Positions 55,681-64,000 of a DNA stretch of 64,000 bases are shown here, one piece after another. The stretch is from Alentia gelatinosa. Its lineage: Eukaryota > Annelida > Polychaeta > Phyllodocida > Polynoidae. Under the pieces are notes generated by a model that had not been told where the DNA came from, made no database searches, and saw only the letters and a program-made list of their open reading frames with translations. Every line of letters begins with the position of its first letter. Position 1 is the first letter of the stretch. Where the stretch lies: contig OX465590.1 of assembly GCA_950022655.1 (NCBI GenBank), positions 40,698,218-40,762,217 on the forward strand, read 5' to 3'. Made by a program: the position numbers and the translations under genes.

Positions 55681-56510
55681 TTAAGTTGGTTACAATGAAT
55701 CTATCACATCTGGGAGATGTTTTTAAAACTAAGAACCTTAAAAGAAACGATGTTATCATGGTATTTGTTGTTTTCTCGTTACCTAAAGTGATTTATCTTT
55801 ATGGAGGACACAAGATGATCAGTAAGTAAAATCTCGATGAAGATACCAACAGTTTTACTTTTTTATACTTCAACCCTTTGTGCAAAACACATACTTCATA
55901 ACAAAATGCATTTTGTTAAAACAGGACAAAATAAATGATAAAAACGAAATGGAGAAAAACTAACAAAAAATCAGACACAGTTGTTTGTATTTTAAGGTGT
56001 TATTATTCAACCAAGATGACAGTTGGTGTACATGGTGGTATCAGCATTTGTCAAATGATAAAAACTGCAAAAGATTTCATCGAATTCTGAGGACCACATT
56101 TAAAAAACGCACTGACACCCTCACGGTAGTCACTCTCGCCTGAAGTTGGTCCTACTCACAATCATTTAGCTAGTATCGTTAAAAAAAAACTAAAAAAAAC
56201 TCCCTGGATCATCGAGATCAAAGGGTTTAACAAAAACTACCGTTTGCCACCAGTTGCCACCGTGTGGTCTCACACATGTATAAATAGAGAATAATCGATG
56301 GTTTTGTGGACACCACGATTGACGCTTAGTAGACCTATAGAGCCACCTGTCCACAAAACCATCGTTTCTTGTATTTATTATCTATCTTCTTGACTGAATT
56401 AAATCCAGGAATTGTGCGGTAATTGTAAATTACATATAATTTACTGCCGTGCTGCGTCTCTTTTATGTTATTATGCCGGCTCGTTCAGAACGAATTTCTC
56501 CGAAACAACT
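55681..56510. repeat. Intronic DNA with one hairpin (56293-56366)
   Basis: CGATGGTTTTGTGGACACC and the complement GTCCACAAAACCATCG form a stem with a 35-bp loop. No gene is seen in the rest. Confidence 0.5.
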
Positions 56511-56514
56511 CATT

Positions 56515-56812
56515 AGAGGGGGTGTCCACCAAGCTTTACAGGTATAATATCAACCATAAATATGCATTATTTCTGGAATTATAAAGGAAATATTGTTAAT
56601 CACGCTGGTTGCGTCGTGACCTATATCGGGGTGTATCGGGACCACGGTACCTTATTCATGCACCCTCCCAACCACGTTACGACGCGCCCCGACGCGCCCC
56701 GACGCGCCCCGACGCGAGCCGACGCGAGCCGACGCGCTACGATATGGTAATTTTGTATCGTCTCGCGTCGGCTCGCGTCGGCCCGCGTCGGCGTTGGTGG
56801 GTGCGGGGTCTA
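56515..56812. repeat. CpG-rich MITE with GACGCGCCCC / GGCTCGCGTC inner repeats
   Basis: Left end GAGGGGGTGTCCACCAAGC, right end GTTGGTGGGTGCGGGGTC. The inner part has a run of GACGCGCCCC and GACGCGAGCC decamers (56690-56735) mirrored by GGCTCGCGTC words (56763-56790). Confidence 0.75.
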
Positions 56813-57538
56813 AATCTACCCCGTATTGTCACCATACTATGGTTTCACATAGTACTCAATCGAAAACTTAATTCCTTCACCGTGGTCACGTGCCACCTAC
56901 CTACACTCATTCCGTCTCCAGCACTCACTACTGCTGCACGGGTCTTTTTTCTGTTACCCAACCCACCCACACCTTTTTATAAAAAAAATACTACTGTCTT
57001 ATCACTCTACGCCCAAGGGCTCATAATGTGTAATCTTTTTTTATCGTTTATTGAAATGTATTTATATCGCTTTTATCATACCTGTTTTAACTATTAATGT
57101 GCAATAAATACATTTTATCTGCAGCACGGCTTTTAGTCAATTATCATATCGAAGGGTATATATCAATATGTACTATTTTTGCTCTATAGCATAAAGGGAC
57201 TATACTCCCGTCAATAACGTCTTTGAGGCCGTATCCAATGGACTTGAAATCTGTATACAATGGGTTTGAAATCTGTATAACTTGGTCATGGTACCTGACA
57301 GTCGTGGTTTACTGAATCCCATACATTCTCAATGTAGACTTTGTATACGATGAGTAACAAATATAAGTCTCTGACTTTAATCACGCTCATCGTTTTATTA
57401 CCACATACCTATAGGCGAATGTCTTACTATTTCTAACCAGAAGGCCAAATTCCCCTTGTCTCCGAGTGACGAAATAATATTCATATGTCCCTGCGTACCA
57501 CGTGACCACTGTCAATCCGTCATTCTGCTATTTAGTTA
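56813..57538. other. No gene seen
   Basis: AT-rich intronic DNA; the frame at 56609-57097 reads through MITE and plain DNA. Confidence 0.45.
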
Positions 57539-57944
57539 GGGGTCCCTCCCACCTACTACGATAAAGGCTACGATTAACCCTTTTGGCCGTGTCGGCGACA
57601 AACTGAAAAAATCGTGGAGGTGTCGCCGACAAACTCCCCAATTAGTCAGGTTTTGTCGCCGACAAACTCGCTCCGCGCCGACGGGCTACGACGCACTATA
57701 ACAAAGAAACGTTAATCGTGGAATGTCTACGAAATTCAAACATGTTTGAATTTCGTAGCCCGTCGGAAGGTTAACCTCAGTGCACGGCGGGTTGTCGCCG
57801 CAATAATACCTCCCACCTACTACGACGGGCTACGATTAAGTCTGCGATAGCACCGCGTGTCGCCGACGGCGTCGGCGACACGCGGTGCTATTGGGTACTT
57901 AATCGTAGACCGCGTAGCCCGTCGTAGTAGGTGGGAGGGACCCC
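57539..57944. repeat. CpG-rich MITE with GGTCCCTCCCACCTACTACGA termini
   Basis: Inverted ends GGGGTCCCTCCCACCTACTA and TAGTAGGTGGGAGGGACCCC. Contains a core GAAATTCAAACATGTTTGAA (57731-57750) and a second hairpin CACCGCGTGTCGCCGACGGC with its complement. It lies back to back with the next MITE. Confidence 0.85.
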
Positions 57945-57952
57945 TTAGTTTT

Positions 57953-58390
57953 AGGGGGTGCGTCCACCAATCGCGACAAGGCTGCGACAACGGCTTTCCG
58001 ACAGGGTCCACGACAGCTCTACGATTGGAAGCCTTGTCGTAGCCTTGTCGTGGTTGGTGGACCACAGTTCCCGACAAGAGGCTACGACAAGGCCACGACA
58101 GGCTGCGACATGAAGCTTGTCAGGGGCCTGTCGGGGGCCTTCCGACAAGGTTACGACAAAATCAAACATGTTCGATTTTGGAGCCGTGTCGTGGCGTGTC
58201 GTGGCGTGTCGGGAGGTTGTCACAGAGGTCTACGATAGAATATTTAGGTGGAGCGTGGACGTCCCGACAGGCTGCGACAAGGGGTCACGACAGCCCCCCT
58301 TCTCACGACAAGGCTGCGACAAGGCTGCGATTGGAACTTTTTTGTCAGCGCGTGTCGCAGCCCTGTCGTGGTTGGTAGACGCACCCCCTT
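57953..58390. repeat. CpG-rich MITE of the GTCCACCAA family, abutting the LINE
   Basis: Ends AGGGGGTGCGTCCACCAATC and GGTTGGTAGACGCACCCCCT. Core ATCAAACATGTTCGAT (58161-58176). The LINE frame begins within a few bases of its right end. Confidence 0.85.
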
Positions 58391-58393
58391 AAA

Positions 58394-60628
58394 ATGGCGT
58401 TTTTAATGATTTTCAAGTATATAATAATATGGGGACATAGTAACTATGCGATTTATACTAATGTTCTTAAAGAATTTTCTATATCTGCGCCACGTATTGA
58501 GTCCTTAACTTTAAGAATTGCACAACCTCATAGGAGATTACAACTGATTATTGCGGTTTATAGACCACCAAATAAAGATGTTCAATTCTGCTACGACTAT
58601 GTGGAAAATATAATTAATGATGACAGGTTCTACAATGATGAAATATGGATAATTGGCGATCTCAATGTGAATGCATTATCAAAAAAATGTTATAAATTTA
58701 AAACCATAAAACGCTTCTTAGTAAGAAATAACCTTAAATTGTTATACACTCATGAAACTTTTTTACATTCTAAAGGAAAAAGTACCATAGATCATTTTTA
58801 CACGAATAGTTCCTTTGTACAATCTTCAGGCAACCTTAACCACTACATCTCGGATCATGTTGCTACTTTTGCAATTAGGAAAAAGGAAAGAAATAGGATC
58901 CAAAGAACAAAGTTAAAAGGTCGTAAGCTTAATAAAATCAATTGGGAATCTCTTAAGAATCATATGTCACAGTTGAAACCAGATGACCTCCCCTTACATA
59001 ACGACAATGCCTTATTTCTGACAAAGCATATTGAACACTTTCTGGACACAAATCATCCGGTAATGGAATTTCAACTAGAAACACAAAATGGATATGAGCT
59101 AACTCTCCAAACCAAAAAAAAGATCAGAAAAAGGAAAAAACTTTTAATGGACTTACATAAACTTAAAGTCACCGAAATAGCTTATAAACAAAAATTAACT
59201 ATGATACGGGAAATTAGAAGAGAGATAAATCGAGAGATCAAAGCTACTAAAGCTAAAGCTATTCAACGAAACCTAGAGCTTAATGAGAACAACCCTCGGA
59301 AATTTTGGAGAATACTGAATAGGGTCTGGGACCCTGGAGGGAAAACTAATGTTGAATCATCTGAAATCATTTCTGCACATACCATTAATGATTACTTTAC
59401 CGAAATAGGGCCTAATTTAGCTAAAGATATTGATAGTACAACTCAAACACGTTTGAAAAACATGGTTCATCTACCAAACGCAATTATACACCCGATATGT
59501 AATGAAGATGTCATCAAACACATTAAAAGTATGGATAACAGTAAAAGCACAGGAATCCCATGTTTAAATTCTACTTACCTCAAGAGAATACTACTTTTAA
59601 ACATACCGGTACTAGTGAACATTTTAAACTTAATTCTAAAAAATGCTTGCTTCCCTGACAGTCAAAAGATTGGCCTGATCACCCCCATTCCGAAAGATGG
59701 CCCACTTGACCGCCCATCGAACTGGAGACCTATAACAGTACTTCCCTTTGTTTCTAAAATTATCGAAAAGGTTATTCACAATAGCTTACTTAACTTCTTG
59801 AAGGAACATGACATTATCTTTAAACAACAATTTGGCTTTATTCCAGGAAGATCAACTCAACAGTCAATTTTTTGTCTAACAAAATTTGTTCAAGAGGCCC
59901 TAGACGATAACTTTAATGCCATAGGAATTTTTTTTGACATAAAAAAGGCCTTTGATTGCGTTGACCATATGATACTGATTAATAAATTAATAGATCTAAA
60001 TTGTAATAAGACATTGATCAATCTAATAATAAGTTACCTGACCAAAAGACAGCAAAGCACTAAAGGTAAACCCGGAAATTCGAACGTAAGGACAGTAACC
60101 TATGGAGTGCCTCAAGGCTCTATTTTGGGGCCCATACTTTTTGTGATATATGTTAATTCCCTTAAATGTATTAAATTTAATGCGGAAATAATCTTATATG
60201 CAGACGATATGGTATTATACACCAAAGCCAAATCTAACCTTTTGATTAGAGATCAGCTATCTGAAGATTTACATAAGTTTAGTGCATGGATTAAAGATAA
60301 TAAATTAACACTTAACTATGATAAAAGTAAGGCTCTCTGGTTCTCAAATAAACGACGAACAGGAGAAGCAAGGCCCGATATATTGTTAAATGATATTGTC
60401 CTAGAGTCAGTAGATTCTATGAGGTATCTTGGAGTTATTTTAGACAGAAACCTTACCTTTAAGCAACATTTCAACAAGGTCATAAATGAATTTAGACTAA
60501 AACTTTTTAAATTCCGGAAGATTCGCTATCTAATTGACTTTGAGCAAAGTTTAAAACTGACTAAGCAAATGTTGTTATCTATTATTGAATACTGTGATTT
60601 TTCCAATGGAATTTTACAACCAACATGA
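58394..60628 (+). pseudogene. LINE endonuclease-reverse transcriptase ORF2 (truncated, frameshifted)
   Basis: The first ~15 residues may come from the junction. Endonuclease (APE-like) blocks seen: IIAVYRPP (52-59), IIGDLNVN (86-93), TIDHFY (131-136) and SDH (153-155). The amino-terminal blocks with the catalytic Glu are gone. RT blocks: WRPITVLP (444-451), FGFIPGRST (480-488), FDIKKAFDCVDH (514-525, Asp515), GVPQGSILGP (571-580) and LYADDMVLY (601-609). The palm is intact, but the frame stops at 60628, and the natural C-terminal region continues in another frame at 60625. It would not make a working element without the N-terminus. Confidence 0.9.
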
Positions 60629-61035
60629 AGAAATCATTACAAATTAACTTTAACCATGCTCTAAGATGTTGTCTGAAAATACGTAAACCCTTCGAAATTC
60701 ATACACAAGAGTTGTTTGAGAAGTGCAGAGTACGTAGCCTCAAATTTAGAAGAACTTGCCATACGCTGAGCTTAATAAAATGGTGGTCATCAGATCCTAC
60801 GCATACAGTAAATGAGCATCCATACAGAACTAGAGTCTCTGATAAAATTACACTACTACAAAAAAGACCCAAACGGGAAAAATACAAAAATAGTCCATTC
60901 TATATAGGAGTTAATTATTGGAATCTATTGTCAGAAGAAAAACAAAAAGCCAGGACCATGGACAACTTCAAACTTGCTGTGAAAAATGAACTTGTCGGCA
61001 TATTCATAGATGAAAGGACCCAAATTGCGGATTGA
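60625..61035 (+). pseudogene. LINE ORF2 C-terminal part after a frameshift
   Basis: Reads MKKSLQINFNHALRCCLKIR at the start and later GVNYWNLLSEEKQKARTMDN, the usual LINE tail pattern (LQ..ALR..., then WN.L....R....F). The join with the preceding frame overlaps by four bases (ATGA), so one indel separates them. Same plan as the fragment at 16520-16930. Confidence 0.82.
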
Positions 61036-61345
61036 TCCTGCTGTCATCAGATAGCAACTCCAGTTTAACCAACCTTATTCATAAATCTCATTAATAAAAC
61101 CAAATGTTCAAACAGTCAATGCCATGATCATGGCCAGTTTCATCTAGAATGAAGAGACTCAAATAATTGACTGTACTCGCTGTCTTCAGATAGCAACTGT
61201 CTTTTTCTTTCCTCTTCTTATGTTTGAATGTGTGTCCGTTTGAATGATTGTCCTGTCTTGTTTTGTTACCTGGATCAACCTGGGAAGAACGTCCTCGGAC
61301 GACAGTTGTATCTATATATGTTACATGAATAAAAAAAAATATATA

Positions 61346-61915
61346 TAAAAGAATTGTGACTGAATGGAATCTGTTTCTTGTTGTTTCTGGTCGGAAATAT
61401 TCACCTCGTTCTTAACTCGGTGAATAACAACTCGGAACAGATTCCATTCAGTCACACTAACCATGTCTCCATATATTACTATATACCTATGCCGTATATA
61501 CTGTAAATACGCACCGTTTCGGCATATGACGTAAAAATAAAATTAAACATGTTTATCGTAGAGGTCGGCTTGTGTCGTAGTGTGTCGGGAGCATTCCTAC
61601 TATGTAAAAGCTATGAACAGCCCCCCCCCCCCCCCACACACACACACACGTGCGCCTTTATAAACTGAAAAGTACTAATACACATGGTATCTGATACTAG
61701 ATCATTATTAACAACTGTAACTATGACTATTACACGTAAATAGACTATAATAATGTAGTCTATACTGTAATAAGGGTTTAAGATACACAATTATTCATGT
61801 TCGTTTGTATTTCTGATACAATTGATAAAAAACACCAATTCATTTAGTTTTTTGGGAGAAAATTGAAGAAAATCATACTTTCTATATATTTCCTATATTG
61901 ATAAAGTCCTGCAAG
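61346..61915. repeat. Hairpin (61351-61455), MITE fragment and poly-C/(CA)n run
   Basis: GTGACTGAATGGAATCTGTT and AACAGATTCCATTCAGTCAC-like arms enclose AATATTCACCTCGTTC/ACTCGGTGAATA. A partial copy is at 26010-26070. 61475-61545 is an end of the double-palindrome MITE. 61620-61650 is poly-C followed by (CA)n. No gene. Confidence 0.65.
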
Positions 61916-62120
61916 TGAGCTGGTTGTGTCGGAGTGTGTCGGTACCGTGGCAACCTTTCTTTTCCCGCCAAACCGTTACGACACACTCCGACAAGGCCTT
62001 ACGACACACTCCGACACGCTCCGACAGAGCCCTTCCGACAGGGATTTTTGTTGGTCGTAGTGTGTCGTAAGGCTTGTCGGAGTGTGTCGAAAGCAGTGGG
62101 TACCCCCCCCCCCCCCTTTA
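61916..62120. repeat. CpG-rich MITE built of GTGTGTCGGA words
   Basis: TGTGTCGGAGTGTGTCGG at the left is mirrored by CGACACACTCCGACA words and again by a GTCGTAGTGTGTCGTAAGGC right part. It ends in a poly-C run about 110 bp before exon 2 of the aminopeptidase. Confidence 0.65.
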
Positions 62121-62232
62121 AACAGGCCACCGTATCCCCCATGCAAATCGTAATGGTATAATGGTTCATTTAAAATCGCTCTTTATTTCATCCCCTCATT
62201 CATACATAACACACTTTGTGCCTCGTTTTCAG

Positions 62233-62485
62233 CCTGGATATGCGGGGAACCACTTAACGACGTTCAGGAGAAAGTGACTGAGGAGAAACCCGATCCCACG
62301 ACCGGCTTCAGGCTCAACAAGACCTTCCTACCCGACCACTACAACCTGGAGCTGTGGCCCATGCTGGAGGGAGACTTCGGGTTCAACGGGTCGGTGACGA
62401 TACTGATGACGTGTCAGTATGACACTGACGTCATCGTTCTGCACGTGGATGACCTGACGGTGGACGCAGAGAACATCCTGCTCAA
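62233..62485 (+). CDS. M1-family aminopeptidase, exon 2 (start of the N-terminal beta-sheet domain)
   Basis: An acceptor CGTTTTCAG opens the exon; with the single base from exon 1 the frame is A-WICGEPLNDV.... It contains RLNKTFLPDHYNLELWP, GFNGSVTILMTC and TDVIVLHVDDLTVD. This is the first conserved block of M1 aminopeptidases (RLP..v.P.hY.l.l.p, then F.G.v.i...c...t..i.lH...L.i). It precedes the catalytic GAMEN and HExxH domain, which lies beyond the window. The exon ends CTCAA|GTAAGA in phase 2. Together with exon 1 it fixes a type II membrane aminopeptidase on the plus strand, with an intron of 15,230 bp. Confidence 0.9.
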
Positions 62486-62747
62486 GTAAGATGGTCGCAC
62501 TTTATCTTAAAAACGAAATTCTTACATAATTTATTTTTTTCGGATAATTTTATTCTGGAGTTTGGTTACTAGGACTTGGTTGTCCTATTTTCAGTAGGCT
62601 CCAGGGCCATTTATGTTTGTCCAGGTCGATATTATACTGCATTTTTGAACCTATATATATATAGAGCTAGAAGGTTTCTAGCATTATGAATCTATATGTA
62701 GGTGCTACGCTTTAACATCTGTTTGGGTTTACTAGGCATATAGTGTA

Positions 62748-62836
<89 letters not shown>

Positions 62837-63635
62837 GATGTTGTCAGAAGAAATAAAGAATTTTCATATGTGGGTAGGGTCTGGGTTGGAGTATCGTTCA
62901 TGCGTCCTGCCTATATGATTTTGACTAGTTCTTAACCTTCTACTGCTTTGCAATCTCAACTACTGTTCAGGATACTGCCTTTAATTCACCTCTAGTACAA
63001 GTTTAGCCATAGGAATAATGTTTGAAAAAATACTCAACGATCACCCTGGTAAAGTGACAATACAACGCCACGGTCATGGAGTGAATATGAGATGATGTCA
63101 TGCGCTATTAACCAACTGGATTTGCGAAGTAATTTGAATTATCCACCCCTGGTACACGTTGTGCCATTGAGTTAACGTTGAAATAAAATACGCCACGCTC
63201 ACCTACGTAAAGTGACACTACTACGCCATGGTGGTGGCAGAGAACGTAGCAACATAGCAACCAATGAACGTCGCGGAAAAAAAATAGTTCCGACGCTATT
63301 GTTTGAACAATTCAATACATGATTATATTATTGCTTAAAATCGACTGTAAGGTCCGTGTTGGGTGTGAGATAAAAACAGAACCGCTTTCGAAACGTATTT
63401 TGAACCACTACGCCACGAGTTTGGATGCGTAGTAATCGTCACGAGGCGTTTCTAAAGACAGTTCTGCTTAATTATTCTGATATTGTGATGCTAATTATTG
63501 TCAGTGAAAGTGGTGAGATAAATCCAGAACCGCACTTGAATCATAAAATACACTCATAAAATACAGCTTCATATACCACCTTATTATTACATGTCCTCTT
63601 AAATTATTACAAAAGCTACTGAATATATCGCTTTA
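62486..63635. repeat. Aminopeptidase intron 2 start: (TA)n run and plain DNA
   Basis: 62749-62834 is a near-perfect (TA)n run of about 43 units. A diverged repeat around GTAAAGTGACA.TAC.ACGCCA..GTCATGGAG occurs at 63050 and 63207. No further exon is seen. Confidence 0.6.
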
Positions 63636-63639
63636 GTGA

Positions 63640-64000
63640 AAACCCCAACTTAATTAATACCAACCCTCGGTGAATACAACCACTCAGTGAATACAACCCC
63701 TCAGTCAATACAACCCCTCAGTCAATACAACCCCTCAGTCAATACAACCCCTTAGTGAATACAACCCCTCAGTCAATACAACCCCTCAGTCAATACAACC
63801 CCCTCAGTCAATACAACTCCTTCGTGAATACAACCCCTCGGTGAATACAACCACTCAGTGAATACAACCCCTCAGTGAATACAACCCCTCAGTCAATACA
63901 ACCCCTCAGTCAATACAACCCCTCAGTCAATACAACCCCTCAGTCAATACAACCCCTCAGAGAATACAACCCCTTAGAGAATACAACCCATTAGAGAATA
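63640..64000. repeat. 17-bp minisatellite (AATACAACCCCTCAGTC), more than 18 units, open at the right edge
   Basis: AATACAACCCCTCAGT followed by C or G recurs without a break to the window end, with small variants (TTAGAGA, TCAGAGA). Confidence 0.93.

Larger units (their letters stand above)
58394..61345 (+). mobile_element. 5'-truncated CR1/Jockey-group LINE with poly-A-like tail
   Basis: The endonuclease-RT frame (58394-60628), the frameshifted C-terminal part (60625-61035) and about 300 bp of 3' UTR end in AATAAAAAAAAATATATATA (61328-61347). The 5' UTR, any ORF1 and the first endonuclease blocks are missing, as is usual for truncated LINE insertions. The 3' UTR has two copies of a CTGT(C)ATCAGATAGCAACT word (61041-61060 and 61170-61190). 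It lies in sense orientation within intron 1 of the aminopeptidase. Confidence 0.88.

Overview
This is eukaryotic, intron-bearing and very repeat-rich DNA from an invertebrate animal. Exons of animal genes (an astacin metalloprotease and an M1 aminopeptidase) are short, GC-rich and split by introns of up to 15 kb. The rest is AT-rich and filled with transposons, hairpin MITEs, minisatellites and microsatellites. A Ngaro-type tyrosine-recombinase retrotransposon, a CR1/Jockey-like LINE and a Maverick-sized element fit a lancelet, hemichordate, echinoderm or lophotrochozoan equally well. I cannot name the species from sequence alone.

Layout. 0-6.5 kb (minus strand): two frame-compatible exons of an astacin-family metalloprotease, whose catalytic zinc-site exon runs off the left edge, plus one weak upstream exon; the introns are full of MITEs. 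9,697-29,238: a 19,542-bp unit bounded by 266-bp terminal inverted repeats (two mismatches) that start with AG and end with CT, flanked by a 6-bp target duplication CACATA. These are the structural hallmarks of Maverick/Polinton elements. No polymerase, integrase, ATPase, protease or capsid gene is visible inside. Instead it carries a two-exon gene for a secreted-type leucine-rich-repeat transmembrane protein, a 1.09-kb tandem duplication with a 91-codon membrane ORF, a phase-consistent chain of small exons for another membrane-anchored protein, three paralogous coding-like segments and about 4 kb of roughly 200-bp satellite. 31,231-36,484: an apparently young Ngaro-type retrotransposon on the minus strand, with gag, RT-RNase H and tyrosine recombinase, and split direct repeats in the order A1-ORFs-B1-A2-B2. 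36.5-46.6 kb: MITEs, a 73-bp minisatellite, a 680-bp palindrome, CT- and CA-rich tracts and a roughly 60-bp tandem array. 46,753-62,485 and beyond (plus strand): a type II membrane M1 aminopeptidase, exon 1 and exon 2 seen, with a 15.2-kb intron that holds a 24-bp minisatellite, CpG-rich palindromic MITEs and a 5'-truncated, frameshifted LINE (58.4-61.35 kb). The last 360 bp are a 17-bp minisatellite that continues past the window.

The two host enzymes are not an operon and share no visible regulation; the astacin is on minus and the aminopeptidase on plus, about 40 kb apart. The most unusual object is the 19.5-kb inverted-repeat element with gene cargo and no visible transposition genes. A second theme is a set of CpG-rich hairpin MITEs with different arms that share one central palindrome built on AACATGTT.
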